This document shows positions 26,809 through 35,453 of a stretch of 64,000 nt of DNA, one piece after another. This DNA comes from Phocoenobacter atlanticus (lineage in GTDB: Bacteria; Pseudomonadota; Gammaproteobacteria; Enterobacterales; Pasteurellaceae), in NCBI RefSeq assembly GCF_030764225.1, contig NZ_JASAXH010000008.1; one strand, 5' to 3'. The notes under the pieces were generated by a model. The model made no database searches. It was not told the origin of the DNA and worked only from the letters and a program-made list of their open reading frames with translations. Position 1 is the stretch's first letter; each line of letters opens with the position of its first letter. The position numbers and the translations under genes were made by a program.

Positions 26809-29154
26809 ATGTCAAAAAAAGACAAAAATAAAGCAGATAAAAAAGAAAAGACAAAAAAAGTAACAAGTAAAAAAAACTCAAAATTTAAAAAATACTTTTT
26901 TGTTACCTTCTTGAAGGTTTTATTTACAGGCTTTGTTTGTCTTTGTTTTTATGGAATCTATCTTGATAGTAAAATTCGTACCACTATGGATGGTCAAGTT
27001 TGGCAGTTACCTGCTGAAATTTATGCAAAAATAGATCATATCCGTGTTCAAGATAATAAAAGCTTAGCAGAAATAAAATTTATTTTGCTTGAAAATGGTT
27101 ACCGTGAAGTCCCTCAAATTGTTACTCCAGGTGATTTTAAAATAGAACAAGATCGTCTCGTATTACTACGTCGAGCATTTTCATTCCCCCAAAAACCAGA
27201 ACCACAACGATTAATAAGATTACATTTTAAACAGAACCATTTAACTCATATTGAAGATTTAGTGCAATCTCGTTTAATTCAAGAATTTCAAGTTGATCCT
27301 AATTTAATTGCAATGCTACATTCAGATAATGATGAAGATCGTCAAGTTCTTCGATTACAATATTATCCTCGATTACTAATAGAAGCATTACTATTGACGG
27401 AAGATAAACACTTTTATGAACACGAAGGTGTACGCCCTTTGAGTATTATACGTGCCTTAATTGCAAATTATAAAGCAGGTCGTCATATACAAGGTGGAAG
27501 TACTTTAACTCAACAACTCGTTAAAAATATATTCTTAACACGTAAAAAATTACTGATTAGAAAAGCGAATGAATTTTTTATGTCTATAATTTTGGACTAC
27601 CGTTATAGCAAAAATCGTATTTTAGAAACTTATTTGAATGAAGTTTATTTAGGACAAAATGGAAGCTATCAAATTCACGGTTTTGCATTAGCCAGCCAAT
27701 TCTACTTTGGACGCCCTATTCAAGAAATCAGTTTAGATAAATTAGCTCTCTTGGTTGGTATTATTAAAGGACCATCATTATATAACCCTTGGAGAAATCC
27801 TCAATATGCTCTCAATCGCCGTAATGTTGTGCTTAAAATTTTATTTAAAAATAAAATGATTAATCAAGAACTCTATGAGCTATTGATTAAACGTCCATTA
27901 GGCGTAAAGAAAACAAGAAAAATTTATCGTAAACAGCCTGCTTTTATGCAAGTACTAAATAGAGAATTAAAGCAAAAATATGGAAAACATATTGCCGCCA
28001 AATTATCAGGCTCTAAAATTTTTACGACTCTTGATAAACAGCAACAACGAGCAGCTGAAATAGCGGTTATTAATGGTATTGCACAACTAGAAAATAACCA
28101 TAGCAAAGTAAATAATTTACAATCTGCTATTGTCATTACTGAATATAACACAGGAAAAGTTCGAGCCGTTGTTGGAGGAACAGAAACACAATCTTTTGGT
28201 TTCAATCGTGCAATTCAAGCAAAACGCCAAATAGGGTCACTGGTGAAACCATCAATTTATGCCATTGCACTCTCTGATCCAACAAAATTTCGTTTAAATA
28301 CACCAGTTGAAAATAGCCCTATTACTATTAAGTCTCAAGGTAGCCCAGATTGGAAACCTCGTAACTACAATAATAAGTTTAGTGGTTCAGTAATGTTAAT
28401 GGATGCACTTGTACATTCAAAAAACATACCAACAGTTAATATTGGAATGCAAGTTGGATTACAAAACGTAATTAAAAAACAAAAACAGATGGGATGGGAT
28501 AATGCAAAAATACCTCCTTATCCATCCACGTTACTCGGTTCTTATACTATTTCACCTTATGAAGTAACAAAATCCTTTCAAACATTGGCAAATGCGGGTC
28601 AAAGCATACCATTAACAACGATCGAAGCAATTATCACAGATAAAGGAAAGTTACTTAATAAACCTAACAAAAATAATATAAAACAAGTATTACCTAAAGA
28701 AGCAGCTATTCAAACCCTTTATGCAATGCAACAAGTGGTCAAAAGAGGCACTGGACGACGCTTATATAAAGATTTTGGCTACCTACAATTAGCTGGAAAA
28801 ACTGGAACAACTAACGATGCTCGTGATACTTGGTTTGTTGGGATTGATGGTAAAAACCTGACAACAGTTTGGTTAGGGAAAGACAATAATGCCAATACTC
28901 ACTTAACGGGTTCAAGTGGTGCATTATTTATTTATAAACAATATCTAAAACGAGCCATACCTACTCCATTTAAATTACCAAACTCTAAAAATATTCAGTG
29001 GGTTGGTATTAATAGTTATGGATCTTGGGATTGTGAAAGTAATATAAAAATTCCTGTATGGATAATCCAAAATAAATACTTATGTACTAATAAAGTGTCT
29101 AATAGTAAACCTAAACCAAGTGTTTGGGATGTGCTTTTATTAAATAAAAATTAA
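26809..29154 (+). CDS. mrcB: Penicillin-binding protein 1B (bifunctional peptidoglycan synthase)
   Basis: A 781-residue class A PBP with a Lys-rich cytoplasmic tail (residues 1-28), one membrane helix, a UB2H-like domain, a GT51 glycosyltransferase domain with EDKHFYEHEGV (catalytic Glu near residue 197) and GGSTLTQQLVKN, and a transpeptidase domain with QIGSLVKPS (SxxK), VHSKNIP (SxN) and GKTGTTND (KTG). It polymerises and crosslinks peptidoglycan in the periplasm. The UB2H-like segment indicates PBP1B rather than PBP1A. Confidence 0.93.
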   Translation: MSKKDKNKADKKEKTKKVTSKKNSKFKKYFFVTFLKVLFTGFVCLCFYGIYLDSKIRTTMDGQVWQLPAEIYAKIDHIRVQDNKSLAEIKFILLENGYREVPQIVTPGDFKIEQDRLVLLRRAFSFPQKPEPQRLIRLHFKQNHLTHIEDLVQSRLIQEFQVDPNLIAMLHSDNDEDRQVLRLQYYPRLLIEALLLTEDKHFYEHEGVRPLSIIRALIANYKAGRHIQGGSTLTQQLVKNIFLTRKKLLIRKANEFFMSIILDYRYSKNRILETYLNEVYLGQNGSYQIHGFALASQFYFGRPIQEISLDKLALLVGIIKGPSLYNPWRNPQYALNRRNVVLKILFKNKMINQELYELLIKRPLGVKKTRKIYRKQPAFMQVLNRELKQKYGKHIAAKLSGSKIFTTLDKQQQRAAEIAVINGIAQLENNHSKVNNLQSAIVITEYNTGKVRAVVGGTETQSFGFNRAIQAKRQIGSLVKPSIYAIALSDPTKFRLNTPVENSPITIKSQGSPDWKPRNYNNKFSGSVMLMDALVHSKNIPTVNIGMQVGLQNVIKKQKQMGWDNAKIPPYPSTLLGSYTISPYEVTKSFQTLANAGQSIPLTTIEAIITDKGKLLNKPNKNNIKQVLPKEAAIQTLYAMQQVVKRGTGRRLYKDFGYLQLAGKTGTTNDARDTWFVGIDGKNLTTVWLGKDNNANTHLTGSSGALFIYKQYLKRAIPTPFKLPNSKNIQWVGINSYGSWDCESNIKIPVWIIQNKYLCTNKVSNSKPKPSVWDVLLLNKN

Positions 29155-29171
29155 GTATATTTGATCCATAT

Positions 29172-29204
29172 ATGTGACCGTTAACGATAAAATAGCGGTC
29201 ACAT
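29172..29204 (+). terminator. Hairpin after mrcB
   Basis: A nine-base perfect stem (ATGTGACCG with CGGTCACAT) lies 17 bases after the mrcB stop. It is followed by an AT-rich but not T-run sequence, so it is a plausible but not strong terminator before the WG-repeat gene. Confidence 0.5.
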
Positions 29205-29234
29205 TCTAATAAAAATTTACCAAAAAGAAAAACA

Positions 29235-31469
29235 ATGAAAAAATATCTAGTTATACCTAAATTATTATTACTCTGGTTAGTAATGGCAACCACAGTGTTC
29301 GCTGAACCTATTTCATTGCCTTATGATGATGTGGATTTTTATTGGGATAAGGTTGCGATTATTCAGAAAGATCATCAATATGGCTTAATGAATATGCAAG
29401 GGAAACCTTTAACTGAGGTTAAATATGATGATTTTTATTGGATTTCTGAAGATCTATTAGCTGTTAAAAAAGCAAAATTTTGGGGATTGCTTGATATAAA
29501 AGGAAAGGAATTATCAGCATTTAAGTATGACAAGATACGGATACTCTCGTGTGGTTGTAGTAGTGACAGTGATTTAAATAAAAATGCTTTAAAAGTGACA
29601 GTTAATGGAAAATTAGGGCTTATTGATAAAACAGGTAAAAAATTGACAGAATTTATCTACGATAAAATTGAGTATTTTCGTGGTGATTTTGCCGAAGTGA
29701 CAAAAGGCGATAAAAAAGGCTTTTTAAATAAGTATTATAAGGAAATAACAGGCTTCAAATATCCTAGAATACGGCGTATCGAAGACCTTTTTATAGTAAG
29801 TAATGTTGACCATTATACGAGTAAAAAAGGGGTATTAAATACTAATGGGGCACTTATTTATCCCGTAGAATATGATTATATTAAGATCTTTTATTCAGAT
29901 TTTGTTGCATTCAAGAAAAACAAGCTCTGGGGCTTTGGTAATAATAAAGGTGAAATTATAGTCAACACACAATTTTCTTATTTGACTAGTTTTGAAAATA
30001 ATCTTTTTTTAGTTGAAAAACCACGTTTAGGTAGGGGAATTATTAATACTCTTGGAAAAGAGATCGTTTCTATAAAATATGATGGTTATATTCGTTACCT
30101 TACACCCAATCGTTTTATTGTTTCTCGCAATAACAAAACATACTTAATAGATGATAAACATAATATTATTCGTACATTTGAAAATATAAGAATTAACAAA
30201 CACTGGTGGAACTATATAAATATAGAACAATATCAAGATACACTACTTTCAGGTGTTATAGATTTTAATGGCAAAGATATTATTCCACTAGAATATACAG
30301 AGATTGATTCACCAAAAGCGACTGAAAAAGTGAATATTATTACAGTTAAAACACCACAAAATAAATATGGTGCTTATATCTTCCAAAATAATAAAATAGA
30401 GCCATTATTAGCACCCGTTTATGATAATTTAAAAGCATTATCTGAACATTACCTTCTTTTTGAAAAGGATAACGTCAAAGGCATAATGAATACCCAAGCT
30501 AAAGTATTGGTTACAGGTTATGATAATGCTAAATTATTATTAAATAAGTATCTCGCTATATCAAAAAATGGCTTATATGGTCTTTTTAATGCAAATGCAG
30601 AACAAGTAGTAGATTACAAATATAACCATATTAGTCGTGATCGTTCTGGTTATATTTATATTGAAAAAGGTAGCAAAAAAGGGGCTTTAGATCCTAATTT
30701 CAACATAATTTATCCACCTATTTATGACAGATTATATATACGTAAAAACTATGTTATTTTTGAAAAAGATGGCATAACTGGATTAGGTGATCTACACGGA
30801 AATATAACCGTTTATGACAAAAAATACTTATATATTTCTGATATTTTTCTTAATTCTGATAAGTATTTTATTGTCACTACCCGTGATTATTCAACAGGTT
30901 TAATTGATTTATATGGTAATGTTTTAATAAAACCGATGAAAAAGATCTATGATATTCAGTTTGTAAAAGATAATAACTCATTTTATGAAATTAGAAATTA
31001 TCGCGGTAAAGTTGGCTTAATGGATCTGAATGGAAATATTTTATTAAAACCACGCTATTCCAAAATTTCTACTTTAAGTCCTAAGAGATTGCGTATTTAC
31101 AAACACAGACGAGTGAACATATATGATATTAATTCCAAAAAATTAATTCCTACAAATTATTCATACGTAACAGAAATCAGTAATGATTTGCTTGTAGCTG
31201 AAACAATAAATAGAAAAACAAGAGGAACCGACTATCCCAAAGCATTATTAAATAACCAAGGGGTCGTATTGGGAAAATTAGTTGATACCTTAAAAAGAGC
31301 AAATCCTTTTGATATGGCAAAATATGGCAAGGTATCATCACACTATCCAGAAATGATAAGCAGAGGAAATAATGCAATGAGACAACGCTCTTATCTAATT
31401 ACAGCATACACTCGTAGTGGTTGGAAAGTGTATGATAAAAAAGGAAATGTTGTGTTTAAGCAAGATTAA
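29235..31469 (+). CDS. Exported WG-repeat protein
   Basis: A 744-residue protein with a signal peptide (cleavage about residue 24, after FA) followed almost entirely by WG beta repeats. Units such as YGLMNMQGKPLTEVKYD, WGLLDIKGKELSAFKYD and VGLMDLNGNILLKPRYS recur about every 45-50 residues, roughly 13-15 times. No enzymatic domain is visible. WG-repeat proteins are common and mostly uncharacterised; a periplasmic or surface scaffold/binding role is plausible. It stands alone between mrcB and ald. Confidence 0.85.
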   Translation: MKKYLVIPKLLLLWLVMATTVFAEPISLPYDDVDFYWDKVAIIQKDHQYGLMNMQGKPLTEVKYDDFYWISEDLLAVKKAKFWGLLDIKGKELSAFKYDKIRILSCGCSSDSDLNKNALKVTVNGKLGLIDKTGKKLTEFIYDKIEYFRGDFAEVTKGDKKGFLNKYYKEITGFKYPRIRRIEDLFIVSNVDHYTSKKGVLNTNGALIYPVEYDYIKIFYSDFVAFKKNKLWGFGNNKGEIIVNTQFSYLTSFENNLFLVEKPRLGRGIINTLGKEIVSIKYDGYIRYLTPNRFIVSRNNKTYLIDDKHNIIRTFENIRINKHWWNYINIEQYQDTLLSGVIDFNGKDIIPLEYTEIDSPKATEKVNIITVKTPQNKYGAYIFQNNKIEPLLAPVYDNLKALSEHYLLFEKDNVKGIMNTQAKVLVTGYDNAKLLLNKYLAISKNGLYGLFNANAEQVVDYKYNHISRDRSGYIYIEKGSKKGALDPNFNIIYPPIYDRLYIRKNYVIFEKDGITGLGDLHGNITVYDKKYLYISDIFLNSDKYFIVTTRDYSTGLIDLYGNVLIKPMKKIYDIQFVKDNNSFYEIRNYRGKVGLMDLNGNILLKPRYSKISTLSPKRLRIYKHRRVNIYDINSKKLIPTNYSYVTEISNDLLVAETINRKTRGTDYPKALLNNQGVVLGKLVDTLKRANPFDMAKYGKVSSHYPEMISRGNNAMRQRSYLITAYTRSGWKVYDKKGNVVFKQD

Positions 31470-31550
31470 TTACATTGAACTTTGTTGTTGAATCTAAATA
31501 TTATAAAAATTAATACCTATCATAAATATTTTTTAATTATCACTTATTAA

Positions 31551-31572
31551 AATTGTGAGTTCCATCACAGAC
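31551..31572 (+). promoter_or_regulatory. CRP site upstream of ald
   Basis: TGTGA at 31554-31558 and TCACA at 31565-31569 are separated by six bases: a perfect canonical CRP core (CRP-N type). A possible promoter follows (TTGAGA 31573-31578, TACAGA 31596-31601, 17-base spacer), so CRP would sit close to the -35 element as an activator. Confidence 0.75.
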
Positions 31573-31714
31573 TTGAGAATGATTAATAAATAGAATACAG
31601 AACGAATATCGAGTATAAAAGAAGGAGGATCATCAGCTCTTATTTTTTTATTTTCTACCTATTTATCAAAGTTATTATATTTATATGTAATCAATCAAAC
31701 TAAGGAGATATAAA

Positions 31715-32824
31715 ATGATTATTGGTTGTCCAAAAGAAGTTAAAGTTCAAGAATATCGCGTTGGTTTAACACCAGCAAATGTAAAATCTTATGTTGAAGC
31801 TGGTCACACAGTTTATATTGAACATAATGCAGGGACTGAAATTGGTTTCCCTGATGTAGAATATGCAGAAGCGGGTGCTATTCTAACTGATAAAGCGACT
31901 CTTTTTAAAAATAGTGAAATGATCATTAAAGTTAAAGAGCCAATTGAATGTGAATATGATTATTTCAGAGAAGGTCAAATTCTTTATACCTACCTACACT
32001 TAGCTGCTGATAAACCTCTTACAGATATGCTACTTGCTAAAAACATTCAAGCCATTGCTTATGAAACAATAAAAACACCAACAGGATTACCTTGCTTGGC
32101 TCCAATGAGTATGATTGCAGGTCGCTTAGCAACATTAGAATCTGCTAAATATATCCAAAAAACTTTTGGTGGTGCAGGCGTATTATTAAGTGGTACAGCG
32201 GGTACACCAAAAGCAAAAGTCGTTATTTTAGGTGGTGGTGTAGTTGGTTTAAATGCGGCACAAATCGCAATGGGTATCGGTGCTGATGTTACAATTTTAG
32301 ATATTAATGCAGCGCGCTTAGCTTATATTGATCAAATCTTTGATATGAAAATTAAAACATTAACCAGCTCACGTGGTAATATCTTGAGTTGCTTAAAAGA
32401 AGCTGATGTTGTAATTGGTGCGGTATTAATTCCAGGTGCAAAAGCACCTCATTTAGTACGTCGTGAAGACTTAAAACTAATGAAAAAAGGTGCAATCTTA
32501 ACTGACGTTGCGATTGACCAAGGTGGTTGTTTTGAAACTTCTCATCCAACAACACATAATGATCCAATCTATGAAGTTGATGGCGTAATTCACTACTGTG
32601 TAGCAAATATGCCAGGTTGTGTTGCTCGTACTTCAACCCTAGGTTTAACAGATTCAACGTTAGAATATGGTCTAAAAATTGCAAAATTAGGTGTGAAAGA
32701 AGCTTGCTTAACTGAACCTGCATTATTGGATGGTTTAAATACTTACGCAGGTAAATGTACTTTCAAAGGTGTTTGTGATGCATTTGATATGGAATATACT
32801 GATCCAAAAGTAGCATTACAATAA
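31715..32824 (+). CDS. ald: Alanine dehydrogenase
   Basis: A 369-residue NAD-dependent L-alanine dehydrogenase, the usual family length. MIIGCPKEVKVQEYRVGLTP at the start, VKVKEPIECEY-type substrate-site residues near 75, and the Rossmann segment VVILGGGVVGLNAAQIAMGI near residue 169 are diagnostic. It deaminates alanine to pyruvate and ammonia. A strong AAGGAGAT site precedes it. A sodium-dependent transporter gene follows, suggesting alanine uptake and catabolism as one unit. Confidence 0.95.
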   Translation: MIIGCPKEVKVQEYRVGLTPANVKSYVEAGHTVYIEHNAGTEIGFPDVEYAEAGAILTDKATLFKNSEMIIKVKEPIECEYDYFREGQILYTYLHLAADKPLTDMLLAKNIQAIAYETIKTPTGLPCLAPMSMIAGRLATLESAKYIQKTFGGAGVLLSGTAGTPKAKVVILGGGVVGLNAAQIAMGIGADVTILDINAARLAYIDQIFDMKIKTLTSSRGNILSCLKEADVVIGAVLIPGAKAPHLVRREDLKLMKKGAILTDVAIDQGGCFETSHPTTHNDPIYEVDGVIHYCVANMPGCVARTSTLGLTDSTLEYGLKIAKLGVKEACLTEPALLDGLNTYAGKCTFKGVCDAFDMEYTDPKVALQ

Positions 32825-32870
32825 AGCTCAATCAAATTTGAATTATCTGTTAGATAATTTATCTTATATA

Positions 32871-32906
32871 ACATATCTTCCCATTGAATAAAATGGGAAG
32901 ATATGT
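32871..32906 (+). terminator. Strong hairpin between ald and the transporter gene
   Basis: A 15-base perfect inverted repeat (ACATATCTTCCCATT with AATGGGAAGATATGT, six-base loop) lies 29 bases before the transporter ATG. There is no T run, so it is more likely an mRNA stability or processing element, or a partial terminator that lowers transporter expression, than a simple Rho-independent terminator. Confidence 0.6.
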
Positions 32907-32934
32907 CTTCTAAAATTAGAAAGAGAGGTATGTA

Positions 32935-34296
32935 ATGTCAAACACACAAACTGAACCACGCCAATCTTGGTCAAATCGTTTAACTTATGTTCTAACTGTA
33001 GCAGGAGCAACGGTTGGTTTTGGTGCTACTTGGCGTTTTCCTTACTTAGTAGGTGAAAATGGTGGGGGTGCCTATGTTTTATTATTCTGTATTGCTATGA
33101 TTGTTATCGGTATTCCAATGATCTTAGTTGAAAATGTTATCGGTCGTAGAATGCAAGCTAACTCTATTGATTGTTTTAGCGGTACAGCAAATGGTAAAAA
33201 AATTCACACTGGTTGGAAAATTTTGGGCTATATGGGATTATTAGGATCCTTTGGTATTATGGCCTATTACACTGTTCTTGGTGGCTGGGTGATAAACTTT
33301 ATTGCTAATTTAGTGGGTGGAAATCTAGATTTATCACAACCAGTTACAGCAGAATTAACAGGGCAATTCTTCACAGACCATATTACAAATGATCCTATTG
33401 CAATTTTAATTTCTTCATTTGTATTCGCTCTTGTCAATTATTTTATCCTTGCAAAAGGTATTATGGATGGTCTAGAAAGAGCAGTACAATATTTAATGCC
33501 TATTCTTTTTGTTTGTTTACTTGTAATGGTAGTACGTAATGTCACTTTACCGGGAGCAATGGAAGGGATTAAATTCTATCTCATTCCTGATTTTTCAAAA
33601 ATTAATAGTGACTTATTTATTTTAGTATTGGGTCAAGTTTTCTTTGCATTAAGCTTAGGTTTTGGGGTGCTCATTACACTTTCAAGCTACTTAGATAAAA
33701 AAGAAAACTTAGTACAAACCGCTTGTATTACAGCTGTCATTAACACTCTAATTGCTATTGCTGCTGGTTTTATGATTTTCCCTTCATTATTTACCTTCGG
33801 TATTGAACCAAGTTCTGGACCAACATTAGTATTCCAAAGCTTACCTATCGTATTTAGTCATATGCCTGGTGGTACTATTTTTGCAATTATTTTCTTTAGT
33901 TTATTAATTGTTGCTGCATTAACCACTTCATTAACTATTTACGAAGTATTAGTAACTGCAATGCAAGAAAAAACTAACTTAAGTCGTAAGCAAGCTATTG
34001 TTGTAACTATCGGAGGCATTTTTATTCTAGGTAATATTCCATCAGCATTATCAGATAATGTGTGGAATTCTATTACTATTGCTGGTCGTAGTATCTTCGA
34101 TACCTTTGATTACGTGAGTGGAAATATCTTATTCGTATTAACTGCTTTAGGTAGTGCAATATTCGTAGGTTATGTATTAAAAGATGATGCTAAAAAAGAG
34201 CTTAATGCAGGTGAAACCTTTACTAAACTTTGGTTTAATTATGTAAAATTCGTTATTCCTGTCATTATTTTAGTTATTTTCTTTAATTCATTATAA
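32935..34296 (+). CDS. Sodium-dependent amino acid transporter (NSS family)
   Basis: A 453-residue protein with about 11-12 membrane helices. The N-terminal signature TVAGATVGFGATWRFPYLVG is the conserved NSS/SNF substrate-sodium site in helix 1. Pairing with ald suggests L-alanine as substrate, though NSS members carry many amino acids. It has a GAGAGG ribosome-binding site. Confidence 0.9.
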   Translation: MSNTQTEPRQSWSNRLTYVLTVAGATVGFGATWRFPYLVGENGGGAYVLLFCIAMIVIGIPMILVENVIGRRMQANSIDCFSGTANGKKIHTGWKILGYMGLLGSFGIMAYYTVLGGWVINFIANLVGGNLDLSQPVTAELTGQFFTDHITNDPIAILISSFVFALVNYFILAKGIMDGLERAVQYLMPILFVCLLVMVVRNVTLPGAMEGIKFYLIPDFSKINSDLFILVLGQVFFALSLGFGVLITLSSYLDKKENLVQTACITAVINTLIAIAAGFMIFPSLFTFGIEPSSGPTLVFQSLPIVFSHMPGGTIFAIIFFSLLIVAALTTSLTIYEVLVTAMQEKTNLSRKQAIVVTIGGIFILGNIPSALSDNVWNSITIAGRSIFDTFDYVSGNILFVLTALGSAIFVGYVLKDDAKKELNAGETFTKLWFNYVKFVIPVIILVIFFNSL

Positions 34297-34323
34297 TTAA
34301 GTAAAATAAACCATTAATTTTAT

Positions 34324-34375
34324 AGCGGTAAGATGTTGATCAAAATTTGCAAAAAATAATCAACATCTTACCGCT
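34324..34375. terminator. Bidirectional terminator built from paired uptake sequences
   Basis: A 17-base perfect stem (AGCGGTAAGATGTTGAT with its complement) encloses TTTGCAAA. It lies between the convergent transporter and phosphoribosyltransferase genes and should end both transcripts. Confidence 0.82.
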
Positions 34376-34389
34376 TGTTTTAAATAAAT

Positions 34390-34794
34390 TTAATCATTTT
34401 GCCAAAATAAAGGATCTAAATGTAATACTGATTGTATCCAATCTGGCATTTTTCCTCTAGCAAATAATACTACTCCCTGTAGTTTTTCAAAACCTTGTGC
34501 CGTAACATCTGCAAGTATTTTATCTTTGGCTTCAAACATTGAACCTCCTGTCGTAAATACATCATCGACCAATAAAAATGTTTTATTCTCTGGTGTAATA
34601 TATTTTTCTAAGGCTTTTTGTAATGCTACCCCTCCACGAGGAATACCATACACTCCTCCAAAACTGAATTTACGTGAAATTAAAAAAGCAAGAGTATCTA
34701 AATCTGTTTCTCTGAGTGCATCACATTCTATTTTAAAATCTGAAAAACCACCTGAGTGCATTTGAAAACGTTGTTGAATAAAAAGATTGTTCAT
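34390..34794 (-). CDS. Small phosphoribosyltransferase
   Basis: The ATG at 34794 (preceded by AGAGGAA) gives a 134-residue type I phosphoribosyltransferase; a start at 34869 would overlap the OMP-decarboxylase gene by 53 bases and is not preferred. The PRPP-binding motif is LLVDDVFTTGGSM (about residue 84) and the pyrophosphate loop is GIPRGG. The end has VVLFARGKMPDWIQ, a feature of small PRTases found in phages and actinobacteria. It lacks the rest of PyrE. It is the last gene of an operon with OMP-decarboxylase, so orotate or a related base is a reasonable guess for substrate. Confidence 0.75.
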   Translation of the reverse strand: MNNLFIQQRFQMHSGGFSDFKIECDALRETDLDTLAFLISRKFSFGGVYGIPRGGVALQKALEKYITPENKTFLLVDDVFTTGGSMFEAKDKILADVTAQGFEKLQGVVLFARGKMPDWIQSVLHLDPLFWQND

Positions 34795-34816
34795 TTTTTC
34801 CTCTTTAAATAAGTTG

Positions 34817-35452
34817 TTACTTACAAAATTGATAAAATTTTTCAGTCTGTTGCATAATATTTTGTGCATTTATAATTGGACGACCAACCACTATATAATC
34901 ACAGCCTTGTGCTAATGCTTGTTGTGGTGTAACACAATTTTGATGATCATCAGAATAATCAAAACGTACACCAGGTGTCACAAGGGTAATATCATTACCA
35001 AATTGTTGACGTAGTTCTGTTAACATAAAACTTGGCGTAATAAATCCGTGAATACCACAATTTAAATTTCTTTCTACTTTTTTTAAGAAAGTTTTTATAT
35101 CTCCAATATCACTAGTAAGAGAGATAACAGAAAGAGGTTGGCACTGATTATCACAACTTTCTACCACTGCTTTTAATCCATCATTGCTTGATGTTCCCCA
35201 TACTGTAATCATTTCAAGATTTGTAAAAATATTTATGTACCCCGTAATTGCACGAGCCATTGTGCTTGGAATATCATACAATTTAAAATCCAAAAATAAT
35301 GGAATATCTTGAACAATGGTTTTAATCCTTTCTTGCCCCATAGTAAAAGGAATATGTCCGAGTTTTACGTGCGAAATCATCGCACTTGATTGCGATAACA
35401 CCTGCGATGCCTTTATAGCATCACAAGTATCAAGAGAAAGTATCAATTTCAT
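34817..35452 (-). CDS. Orotidine-5'-phosphate decarboxylase-like protein (short type)
   Basis: A 211-residue TIM-barrel protein with the OMP-decarboxylase signature: SLDTCDA near residue 6, VKLGH near 29, the catalytic DFKLYDIPST near 55 and the phosphate-binding VTPGVRF and GCDYIVVGRPI near the end. The Lys-Asp-Lys-Asp catalytic tetrad is present, so decarboxylation of OMP (or a close analogue) is likely. It is shorter than enterobacterial PyrF (about 230-245 residues). It lies one base after the synthetase-like gene. Confidence 0.82.
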   Translation of the reverse strand: MKLILSLDTCDAIKASQVLSQSSAMISHVKLGHIPFTMGQERIKTIVQDIPLFLDFKLYDIPSTMARAITGYINIFTNLEMITVWGTSSNDGLKAVVESCDNQCQPLSVISLTSDIGDIKTFLKKVERNLNCGIHGFITPSFMLTELRQQFGNDITLVTPGVRFDYSDDHQNCVTPQQALAQGCDYIVVGRPIINAQNIMQQTEKFYQFCK

Positions 35453-35453
35453 A

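Noticed and set aside
34390..34869. Longer 159-residue version of the phosphoribosyltransferase
   Set aside because: The extra 25 residues overlap the OMP-decarboxylase gene and a strong ribosome-binding site precedes the internal ATG at 34794.
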